Assembly: GCF_963677005.1 (NCBI RefSeq)
Contig: NZ_OY781616.1
Span: 813,501-877,500 of the forward strand
DNA length: 64,000 nucleotides
Direction: 5' to 3'
From: Maridesulfovibrio sp.
GTDB lineage: Bacteria > Desulfobacterota > Desulfovibrionia > Desulfovibrionales > Desulfovibrionaceae
Position 1 is the stretch's first letter, and each line of letters opens with the position of its first letter. Shown here piece by piece: positions 26,201-31,944 of this stretch. A program made the translations under genes and the position numbers. The notes below the pieces were generated by a model, which saw only the letters and a list, made by a program, of their open reading frames with translations, was not told where the DNA came from and searched no databases.

Positions 26201-26802
26201 ATAACTCCGCCCTGCAGCATATATATGATGAAGAGGACCCGGCAGTTGTCTGGGCTATCCTTTCCGCTATCTTTACCGGACAGAAATTCGGTAAAAAGAT
26301 CGGTTTCTGCGGTCAGGGAGTCTCCAACAGCGTGATTCTGCGCGGAGTAGTCTGCATAGCAGGCATTGTTTCGGCTTCCGTTGTGCCGGATACCTACCTG
26401 CAGACCAAGCTGGATATGGCTGCCGTGGAAGCTGAAAACATCAAAGTCAGTGAGCTTGGGCAGTGGATACGCGCCCGCCATTTCGAGCGTCTGGCTTCGC
26501 TGATGGAAGATAACGGATACAGCCACATCATCAAGAAGTACAAGACTCCCGAAGATCTCGAAGACTGGTACGAAGGTGAAATAAGAAGGCTCAACGAGCA
26601 GCTTCGCGACAATATTGATACCCCCAAGGAACAATTCTACCGTCAGGAGATGGACACCTTCCGGGGAACATTCCACAAGCCGGTCATTTACTCGGCCTGG
26701 AACTGGAGCAGAACGGTTGAAGATGCAATGCACCATGCCGGTTTTGCTACCTTCGAAGAGCAGGAAGCCGCCCTTCAGGAACAGCGCACAAAGAACTGGT
26801 AA
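23221..26802 (+). CDS. Enlarged phosphoenolpyruvate synthase-like protein
   Basis: PEP synthase converts pyruvate, ATP and water to PEP, AMP and phosphate. Visible are an ATP-grasp-like N-terminal region (PVAVRSSAAGEDS, SASYGLGEAVVGG), the swivelling phosphohistidine domain (GGDTSHAAITSRELGIPAI, His533) and the C-terminal TIM barrel with the active Cys (GFCGQGVSN, Cys1030). The length of 1193 aa exceeds E. coli PpsA (792, His421 and Cys751); the His-Cys span is 497 residues instead of about 330, because of a Glu/Lys/Leu-rich, probably coiled-coil insertion roughly at residues 660-880. The first 30 residues are Lys/Ala-rich and low complexity. The strong TAAGGAGGAAGCG site before 23221 fixes the start. 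Substrate unproven. Confidence 0.85.
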   Translation: MAGKTEETGSAKKAEAAAPKKAQAKKQLESKLVLTGADIVAIGEEAELLVGGKNYNTALISQVEGIRSPQFRAVSSIAFHKLLDETKVHAGVVRTVVDSEYNAVDWTSEEVNSDSEFLQKFVRSIAEVIREEVRKHSDETQIQLRTFINNVVEGFATSPEGIDQLRKRSVLVQCAILSVELPAEVEEAVKNAYLSICKDAGLENEPVAVRSSAAGEDSRKKAFAGLQDTYLNIVGEDNCATAYHWDCASAYNLRSMTYRREAILDAVTLAENTGDTSIAENAKIEWAIENTSLSVCIMRMINPVISGTAFSADTATGCRGTERKDLVSIDASYGLGEAVVGGMVTPDKFYVFQRDDGSEVVVRNMGCKDKKIVYSEKGGTKVEKVQSGAVYRWALSLAQAEEVAKGVRSISRAYGGMIMDTEFCLDAADRLWFVQARPETRWNEEFEQHPHSIFMRRLEVSPKALSTAEVLLEGNGASRGAGQGTVKYLRSALELNKVHKGDILAAERTDPDMVPGMRIAAGILADVGGDTSHAAITSRELGIPAIIGIQRLEILRSLDGQEITVDGSRGKVYRGLLPLTEVGGTIDTSKLPATKTKVGLILADVGQSLFLSRLRDVPDFEVGLLRAEFMLGNVGVHPLALEAYDNGSLDRLVQDKLDELDGRLTAVMKSQLDSGLITLNVKLREYVGAVTGLTEEMDSLANANTARGTEEVLAMHRKLRELDKKLDHYLEHATESLYTLKTSVKVEEHVRAIVGVLADEYADSKFIYKRSESIDELPEILEKAKNNPIVLEYIEKIRALREEVALKMGLKSEMDEVTTLRQRISDIIRSRGLRTGKENYIQTLSQGLALFAMAFYGKDIVYRTTDFKTNEYHNLLGGLLFEHHEDNPMLGYRGVSRNVHDWELEAFKLARGVFGGKNLHIMLPFVRTIEEARSMKRYLSQVHNLESGKDGLKLILMAEIPSNAILSKEFIREVDGFSIGSNDMTQLVLGTDRDNSALQHIYDEEDPAVVWAILSAIFTGQKFGKKIGFCGQGVSNSVILRGVVCIAGIVSASVVPDTYLQTKLDMAAVEAENIKVSELGQWIRARHFERLASLMEDNGYSHIIKKYKTPEDLEDWYEGEIRRLNEQLRDNIDTPKEQFYRQEMDTFRGTFHKPVIYSAWNWSRTVEDAMHHAGFATFEEQEAALQEQRTKNW

Positions 26803-26825
26803 AAGCCTGCCCGTATAAAAATGAT

Positions 26826-26856
26826 AAAGCCGTTCCTCTGGAGCGGCTTTTTCTTT
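26826..26856 (+). terminator. Rho-independent terminator of the PEP-synthase-like gene
   Basis: The arms aaagccgttcc and ggagcggcttt form an 11-bp stem (one G-U pair) around tct, followed by T-rich ttcttttgtc. Confidence 0.8.
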
Positions 26857-26895
26857 TGTCCGGGCCGAATCCGACAGTGCATCGGGCCGTTATCC

Positions 26896-26926
26896 TTGAC
26901 ATACAATAGGTGCGAGGGCATATATT
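26896..26926 (+). promoter_or_regulatory. Candidate sigma-70-type promoter
   Basis: TTGACA at 26896-26901 and TATATT at 26921-26926 are separated by 19 bases, slightly long for sigma-70. It lies about 20 bases upstream of the ribosome site of the lipoprotein gene at 26946. Confidence 0.35.
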
Positions 26927-26945
26927 GAACGTGACAGGAGATGAA

Positions 26946-27383
26946 ATGATAAAAACCAAAAAGCAGATATATATTTTTTTAATTATCCTTGCGCTGGTTT
27001 CCATGCTGCTCGGCGGATGCTCCATGAGTTCAAACAATTATGTCGGGCGTGAGGATTCATATGCGGACAGGGCTCCGCGTAAGCTGGGAAGGGGGATGAC
27101 CAATATATTCAGTGCTCCTCTGGAAATAGTAAACCAGCCGGTCAACCTCGCAGCAGAATCAAACGAGCCTGCTGAACAGGCCGCAGGATACCTTGGCGGT
27201 ATTTTTGTAGGCTTGGCATACGGAACAGGCCGTATGGTTTCCGGTATGTATGACATAGTTACCTCGCCTTTCGGCGGGCCTTCGGCGCCCACTATGGACC
27301 CGGATCTTATCTCCTCCGATTTTGTGGAGAAGGTAGACAACCGAGATGCAACATATCAGGATGTTTCCGGGTTTGATGAGTAA
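26946..27383 (+). CDS. Lipoprotein of the TIGR04073 type
   Basis: The 145-aa product has a lipoprotein signal peptide (IKTKKQIYIFLIILALVSML) ending in the lipobox LGGC, so it should be anchored to a membrane by its first mature cysteine. The mature part has RKLGRGMTNIFSAPLEIVNQ, then GLAYGTGRMVSGMYDIVTSPFGG, the pattern of the family named TIGR04073, which was found near exosortase systems. No exosortase is visible here. The start at 26946 has GACAGGAGATGAA upstream; a longer frame from 26910 would give no good signal peptide. Ends at a clear terminator. Confidence 0.75.
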   Translation: MIKTKKQIYIFLIILALVSMLLGGCSMSSNNYVGREDSYADRAPRKLGRGMTNIFSAPLEIVNQPVNLAAESNEPAEQAAGYLGGIFVGLAYGTGRMVSGMYDIVTSPFGGPSAPTMDPDLISSDFVEKVDNRDATYQDVSGFDE

Positions 27384-27405
27384 TAGTTTTTTAGACGAGT
27401 GTTTT

Positions 27406-27441
27406 AAAACCTCCAGGGTGTTCCCCGTGGAGGTTTTTTTC
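27406..27441 (+). terminator. Rho-independent terminator
   Basis: Arms aaaacctcca (27406-27415) and tggaggtttt (27428-27437) enclose a short G/C-containing loop and are followed by a T-run. It separates the two lipoprotein genes. Confidence 0.8.
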
Positions 27442-27473
27442 TTTAAATCATTGTCAGAATTATGGGTATAAGC

Positions 27474-28286
27474 ATGATAAAACAAGCCATCTGCGTTCTT
27501 ACAGTTGTATTTCTTCTCGGCGGTTGTGTAAGCAGACAGGGCCTTTCGGAGCAGATAGCAAAGGCTATAAGAGAAAATCCTCAGATAGTTCTGCAAGCCA
27601 TGCGCGAAAACAGTATTGATGTTCTGGAGATTGTAGAGAAGGGCGTCAACGAACGGGAAAAAGCAAGACGCAAAGAGAAATTTGAATCCGCGATTAAAAA
27701 TCCATACACGCCGGATATCAAGGATCGTGTGTTTTTGGGAAAGCCGGAGGCAACTGTTACTGTAGTTGAATACAGTGATTTTCTCTGCCCGTACTGCAGC
27801 AAGGGCGCGAAGGTCGTACGCAAGCTCGTTGCCGAGCACCCAGAAAAGTACAAACTAGTTTTCAAGCACCTTCCCCTGCATAAGAATTCCAGAGAATTGG
27901 CGGCTGTGTTTGAAGCCGTAGCCATGATCGATACAGAGCTTGCATATAAATTCCATGATATGGCATTTGAAAAGCAGAAGGAACTTTATCAGGACAAGGA
28001 CGGAAAGGTTTTGGGGCAGATCATTTCCGAACTGAAGATCGATCCGCAAAAGCTGCAGCAGAATCTTGAAAGCCCGGTTATAACACAGAGGCTTGTAAAG
28101 GACGGGCGTGAAGCGGAAAAATTCGGTCTTGATGCCACCCCGACTTTTCTCATAAACGGGGTTCCCGTGCTCGGATATCTTCCGGCTGATCGTTTCGACG
28201 CGACTGTGGATATGATCCTTGAAAAATCATCCGGTGCAGATCAGGATGACGGCGAAGTCTGCGAGGACTGCCTTAACAAGATTTAA
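27474..28286 (+). CDS. DsbA-like thioredoxin-fold lipoprotein
   Basis: The 270-aa product starts with a lipoprotein signal peptide (IKQAICVLTVVFLL) and the lipobox LGGC. The thioredoxin-like domain begins at VTVVEYSDFLCPYCSKG, with a CPYC active site, and contains the cis-Pro loop ATPTFLINGVP; a helical insert (KDGKVLGQIISELKI) is typical of DsbA/DsbG-type proteins. A helix rich in charged residues lies between the membrane anchor and the catalytic domain. The C-terminal tail has CEDC, a possible second thiol pair. It probably catalyses disulfide exchange in the periplasm. The MTase gene follows 12 bases later. Confidence 0.85.
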   Translation: MIKQAICVLTVVFLLGGCVSRQGLSEQIAKAIRENPQIVLQAMRENSIDVLEIVEKGVNEREKARRKEKFESAIKNPYTPDIKDRVFLGKPEATVTVVEYSDFLCPYCSKGAKVVRKLVAEHPEKYKLVFKHLPLHKNSRELAAVFEAVAMIDTELAYKFHDMAFEKQKELYQDKDGKVLGQIISELKIDPQKLQQNLESPVITQRLVKDGREAEKFGLDATPTFLINGVPVLGYLPADRFDATVDMILEKSSGADQDDGEVCEDCLNKI

Positions 28287-28298
28287 CGGGAGGACTTC

Positions 28299-29033
28299 TT
28301 GCGCAATATAGCCAATGTCCCCGAGCCGCCTGCAGATCTGCATATCTGCTTCGGCGGTGGAGATTTTAAAGGTATCGGCGGAAGAATGATCGGCCTGTGC
28401 CGGGACAAGCTCGGCTTGACCCCGGATGGGATGGTGCTTGATATCGGGTGCGGAATAGGCCGTCTCGCCTTTCCGCTGCTCGAGTATCTGACCGAGAAAG
28501 GGGGGTATGAAGGCTTTGATACCTTTCCTGTCGGGGTGAATTGGTGCTCCGAGAACATCACCCCGGAATTTCCGAATTTCAATTTCCAATTGGTGGATAT
28601 CTATAACTCCACTTACAATCCGTATGCGCAGACCAAAGCGTCAGAATTAGTTTTTCCCTATGGAGATGACAGCTTTGATCTGGTGATGCTCAATTCCGTT
28701 TTCACGCACATGATGCCGGACGATATCCTTAATTACGTCAAGGAAATTGACAGGGTGCTGAACAGCGGTGGGGGGATTTTCGTAACATTTTTTCTCGTCA
28801 ACGAAGAATCACGCCGATTGATGGACGAAGGAAAAAGTGTTCATGATTTTCATAAATACGGGATTTTTTATACCTCCGATCCCAAAGACCCTATGGATGC
28901 CGTAGGGTATGATGAACATTTTGTGCGTAATATATTTGAGCAATTCGATTTTAAAATTCAGGAAATCCGTTACGGAACATGGTGCGGACGGCAGGCCCGC
29001 AATCATCAGGATATCTTGCTGATCACCCGCTGA
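28299..29033 (+). CDS. Class I SAM-dependent methyltransferase
   Basis: The 244-aa protein has motif I VLDIGCGIGRLAF, an acidic motif II (GYEGFDTFPVG), and FDLVMLNSVFTHMMPDDI, the usual motif IV region. The C-terminal half (HDFHKYGIFYTSDPKDPMDAVG) is not familiar, so the substrate is unknown. Translation starts with TTG at 28299, which has GGGAGGA five bases upstream. It is only 12 bases after the DsbA-like lipoprotein stop, so the two are probably one transcript. Related in fold to the methyltransferase at 35734 but with no obvious extended similarity. Confidence 0.85.
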   Translation: MRNIANVPEPPADLHICFGGGDFKGIGGRMIGLCRDKLGLTPDGMVLDIGCGIGRLAFPLLEYLTEKGGYEGFDTFPVGVNWCSENITPEFPNFNFQLVDIYNSTYNPYAQTKASELVFPYGDDSFDLVMLNSVFTHMMPDDILNYVKEIDRVLNSGGGIFVTFFLVNEESRRLMDEGKSVHDFHKYGIFYTSDPKDPMDAVGYDEHFVRNIFEQFDFKIQEIRYGTWCGRQARNHQDILLITR

Positions 29034-29244
29034 CAGCCTTGATGCACGCGCTCTTCCTGGTGGTAGCGGGGTTGCTCTTGGTGCGAATATGTCCGTGGCG
29101 GTCTGATTCCGTCAAAACTGACAAAAGGTCTGTTCATATATGTTGTCTACGGCCCTGAGACTTGAATTAATTCTATCCGCCTCACGGGCCTGTGGATGTC
29201 ATAATCTGTGATTAATCAAGCATGGTTATTACCTAATCCAAGAC

Positions 29245-29712
29245 CTATTCCCAATAAAATTCAAATGGACAACAACTCCCGCCTTCGGCAAGAGTGGTGC
29301 TCCGTTCCATGCTCAGCCTTTCGCTGTATCCTTTGGCAAACGGTTCATCCCGGCAACAGGAGAGGATCCGGCAGAGTTCTTCCGGGAGTCCCATTTCGCG
29401 GTATGATTCCTGATAGCTGCAGCGCACAACCTTGATTGTCAGCCGGTTTCCATCTATCGAAAGATTTTCGACTTCAATCGCATCGCCTTTTTTCCAGAGT
29501 TCCACAACAGTGGAAAAGTGTTCCAGATTTGGAACCGGGACTAATGCGGCAAACCCCTTTCCCGCTACGACAGCTGCATCGTGAAGGTTTTTTTCTATGA
29601 TTTCCAAAGCTTGTTGCTGCCCAAGAATTTTGGTCATTGTTTCATACATCTGACCGTACAATTCGGCTTCAATGAGGCGGCGGGTTATCTGTGACACAGG
29701 TTGTTCTTTCAT
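29245..29712 (-). CDS. L-2-amino-thiazoline-4-carboxylate hydrolase-like protein
   Basis: The 155-aa protein matches the ATC-hydrolase-like family by eye: a conserved RCSYQESYREMGLPEEL segment, LSCCRDEPFAKGY, a SMERSTTLAEG stretch and a Cys-rich end GGSCCPFEF. Known members hydrolyse 2-amino-thiazoline-4-carboxylate to cysteine derivatives in Pseudomonas; most members are uncharacterised, so the reaction here is uncertain. It is divergent from lolA, with only 60 bases between starts, so the two promoters overlap. The 211-base gap on its 3' side holds no feature I can support. Confidence 0.7.
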   Translation of the reverse strand: MKEQPVSQITRRLIEAELYGQMYETMTKILGQQQALEIIEKNLHDAAVVAGKGFAALVPVPNLEHFSTVVELWKKGDAIEVENLSIDGNRLTIKVVRCSYQESYREMGLPEELCRILSCCRDEPFAKGYSERLSMERSTTLAEGGSCCPFEFYWE

Positions 29713-29772
29713 AATCCATCCAAAAGAGTTAAGAATATTTTGCAGATAAACAATAAATCCACGAGGAGAAAA

Positions 29773-30417
29773 ATGCGTTTCAGGATTTTGATATTGACGA
29801 TTTCATTATTTCTGTCCTTCTGTTCTTTTGCATGTGCAGATGAACTGACTGCGGAAATTCAGAAAACATATGATTCCATCAAAACCTTCGAGGCTGATTT
29901 TACCCAGACTTTGACCAATGCTGCAAGCAAGGAACAGGAGGTTCGGACCGGAAAGATAACTTTCAAGCAGCCTTCTTTGCTGCGTTGGGATTCTATAACA
30001 CCCGAAAAGGAATTGCTTATTGTCGGTGAGTCCGTTGTTTGGGATTATTTCCCGGAAGACCAACTGGCACTCAAGTACAGAACAAAACAGCTTTTCAATT
30101 CCAAGACAATGCTCAAGTTTATTTCCGGACAGGCCCGGCTTGAGGAGGATTTTGCAGTTGAGAATCAGGGCGATGATAATGGACTCATAAAGCTGAAACT
30201 CATACCGCTTGAACCGGAGACCGGACTTGTTCTGGCTTACGTTTGGGTTGATCCGGCAAAAAAAATGCTTACCAAGGTGCTTGTGGTTGATTTTTATGGA
30301 AACGGAAATGAGGTTTCCATGAATAATATCAAAATCGATCCGGAAGTATCAGATGATCAATTCGTGTTCTCCCCTCCGAAAGGAGTGGAAGTAGAGGACA
30401 ATACTGTAAACGAATAG
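29773..30417 (+). CDS. lolA: LolA, outer-membrane lipoprotein carrier
   Basis: LolA ferries lipoproteins across the periplasm from LolCDE to LolB. The 214-aa product has an N-terminal signal peptide (RFRILILTISLFLSFCSFA) and a mature part beginning with DELTAEIQKTYDSIKTFEADFTQTL, the LolA opening with a conserved F-x-A-x-F-x-Q pattern, followed by the beta-sheet segments PSLLRWDSITPEKELLI and SFVWDYFPEDQ-type strands. The frame is open from 29701, but GAGGAGAAAA precedes the ATG at 29773. It ends in front of the A and B repeats. No lolB or lolCDE in this window. Confidence 0.9.
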   Translation: MRFRILILTISLFLSFCSFACADELTAEIQKTYDSIKTFEADFTQTLTNAASKEQEVRTGKITFKQPSLLRWDSITPEKELLIVGESVVWDYFPEDQLALKYRTKQLFNSKTMLKFISGQARLEEDFAVENQGDDNGLIKLKLIPLEPETGLVLAYVWVDPAKKMLTKVLVVDFYGNGNEVSMNNIKIDPEVSDDQFVFSPPKGVEVEDNTVNE

Positions 30418-30445
30418 GGCCGGTCTCTGACCGGACTGATCGTAA

Positions 30446-30531
30446 TTTGATGCGCTTCGCGCTTTTGATGATCTGATTTTGGCTCCGACGGCCAAAGGGG
30501 ATAATCCCCTTTGGAAACCCTAATAGTTTGA
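30446..30531. repeat. Intergenic repeat family A, copy 4
   Basis: It reads TTTGATGCGCTTCGCGCTTTTGATG, then GGCTCCGACGGCC and the inverted repeat ccaaaggggataatcccctttgg, ending AAACCCTAATAGTTT. It is downstream of lolA and directly precedes family B copy 4. Confidence 0.85.
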
Positions 30532-30547
30532 TGTCTTATATTTTGCT

Positions 30548-30653
30548 AACGCGAAGCATATTAAAAGTTTTTGAAGAGTCCAGAGAAACTTTTTCCAAAA
30601 AGTTTCTCTGGCCCCCGGAGGGACTGCCGGTAGGCCCCCCGGAGGGACCTCGG
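30548..30653. repeat. Intergenic repeat family B, copy 4
   Basis: It reads ACGCGAAGCATATTAAAAGTTTTTGAAGAGTCC, then the inverted repeat agagaaactttttccaaaaagtttctct, then CCCCCGGAGGGACTGCCGG and a second CCCCCGGAGGGACC. Same orientation as copy 3. Confidence 0.85.
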
Positions 30654-30663
30654 AATAGCAAAG

Positions 30664-30698
30664 AAAAACCCCGCTCTTTTTCAAGGGCGGGGTTTTTC
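30664..30698. terminator. Bidirectional-looking terminator between lolA and the fdh operon
   Basis: Arms aaaaccccgc and ggcggggtttt surround tctttttcaag; A/T runs on both sides suit termination of lolA (+) and fdhC (-). GC palindromes (cccggacccggagggcccggga) follow at about 30708-30730. Confidence 0.75.
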
Positions 30699-30750
30699 AC
30701 GGAGTTCCCGGACCCGGAGGGCCCGGGACTAGAATGTAGACTGTTTTCGG

Positions 30751-31170
30751 TTACTTGATTCCTTCAGGATGACAGGCGGAATTGATGCACCCGGTCATTT
30801 CCTTGTCATTGCCGAACTCTCTTACGTGACAGCCGAGGCATGAAGGCCGCTTCTGGTTGTTGCGCTTGTAGTGCATTGCCTTGAAGTAGGACTTATAGCC
30901 TTTGGTCGGCACGGGTTCGAAGTTGTCATGACAGGTTGCGCAGCTTGTGGGCTCGCCCGTCTTTTTCATGTTGTGGTGACAGTCGGAACATTCGTAGCCG
31001 GAGTGGCTTGAATGGTTGAAAGTCACGCCAAGGTTGCGGTCACTTTTACCCTTGATGAAATTGATGACAAGATCATCGTCCGGGGCGGTGAATTCTTCCT
31101 TGGCACCGGCGCCCAGTGCCACAAACATGATGCCCATGCAGCACAGGCATACGATCAATAATTTTTTCAT
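30751..31170 (-). CDS. fdhC: Tetrahaem class III cytochrome c (formate dehydrogenase subunit FdhC-like)
   Basis: Class III (c3-type) cytochromes carry electrons from periplasmic dehydrogenases. The 139-aa precursor has a signal peptide (KKLLIVCLCCMGIMFVALGA) cleaved near AKEEF, then four haem sites: CSDCH, CATCH, CLGCH and the long-spaced CINSACH. Extra His residues (HSSHS, MHYKR) can serve as distal axial ligands. It is the last gene of the minus-strand operon fdhA-fdhB-fdhC, with GGGAGA before its ATG, and is the expected physiological acceptor for the FdhAB enzyme, as in the Desulfovibrio formate dehydrogenase-cytochrome c3 enzymes. Confidence 0.9.
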   Translation of the reverse strand: MKKLLIVCLCCMGIMFVALGAGAKEEFTAPDDDLVINFIKGKSDRNLGVTFNHSSHSGYECSDCHHNMKKTGEPTSCATCHDNFEPVPTKGYKSYFKAMHYKRNNQKRPSCLGCHVREFGNDKEMTGCINSACHPEGIK

Positions 31171-31188
31171 CTTATTTCTCCCTGCCTG

Positions 31189-31944
31189 CTAGGCTTCGTT
31201 TTTCTGTCCGGTTACGGCTGCGAGGAAGCCGCGTCTCGAACTTTTGGCCGGGGTTGCCCGGCGGGCCATTATAGCCTCACGCTGTCCAGCCGAGGCTACC
31301 AGTGTTTTGTGGTAGTTCTCGGGTTTTGATTCGCAGAGGTAGATCACACGCACATCCTCGGGATCGGCGAGGTAGGCGTGCGGTTTTGTCTTTTTGACTT
31401 CAGCCAGGCGTTCGTAGGCAAGCTTGAGCATGTCTTCACGGTCGCCGAAGTTCATTGTTCCGGTGGGGCAGCTCTGGACGCATGCCGGAAGCATTCCCAT
31501 TTCCACCCGGTCGATACACATGTCGCACTTGTCCCACATTCCGGTTTTCGGGTCCTGACGCGGAATGTTGTATGGACACAGTTCCCAGCTTTCGAGTTTT
31601 CCCTTGCGGATAACGGCCTTGTCGGTCATTACCACTGCGCCGGTCTTGGGGTCCTGGACCACGGCCCCCGGTGCGTACATGTTTGCGATGTACTTGCAGG
31701 GAGGTTCAAGACAGTGGCGGCACTGTTCAGGGAAAAACAGCCAGTTCAGTTTGCCGTCTTCATCGCGGGCTTCATTGAAGCGCACGAGACGGATGGTGTT
31801 GAAGGACAGGTCCTGCGGGTTCTGGTGAGAACCGACGTTACGGGTATGCTCGGCTGGCAGTTTTTTCCACTGCTTGCAGGCAACCTGACATCCTCGGCAG
31901 GCGGTACAAAGGGTGAGGTCTACGAAGAAGCTTTTACCTGACAT
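31189..31944 (-). CDS. fdhB: Formate dehydrogenase iron-sulfur subunit FdhB
   Basis: FdhB passes electrons from the catalytic FdhA to the cytochrome. The 251-aa protein has the HybA/FdnH-type ferredoxin cysteine pattern: CTACRGCQVACK, CRHCLEPPC, ELCPYNIP and KCDMCIDRVEMGMLPACVQSCP. Together these indicate four [4Fe-4S] clusters in two pairs. Its ATG overlaps the fdhA stop by one base (TAATG), so translation is coupled. The C-terminal KSSRRGFLAAVTG looks like a twin-arginine motif, odd because it is at the C-terminus; export is expected through the FdhA Tat signal. Confidence 0.93.
   Translation of the reverse strand: MSGKSFFVDLTLCTACRGCQVACKQWKKLPAEHTRNVGSHQNPQDLSFNTIRLVRFNEARDEDGKLNWLFFPEQCRHCLEPPCKYIANMYAPGAVVQDPKTGAVVMTDKAVIRKGKLESWELCPYNIPRQDPKTGMWDKCDMCIDRVEMGMLPACVQSCPTGTMNFGDREDMLKLAYERLAEVKKTKPHAYLADPEDVRVIYLCESKPENYHKTLVASAGQREAIMARRATPAKSSRRGFLAAVTGQKNEA

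Noticed and set aside
25510..26736. 408-aa minus-strand frame inside the PEP-synthase-like gene
   Set aside because: It is antisense to the TIM-barrel coding region with conserved catalytic residues, so a compositional shadow.
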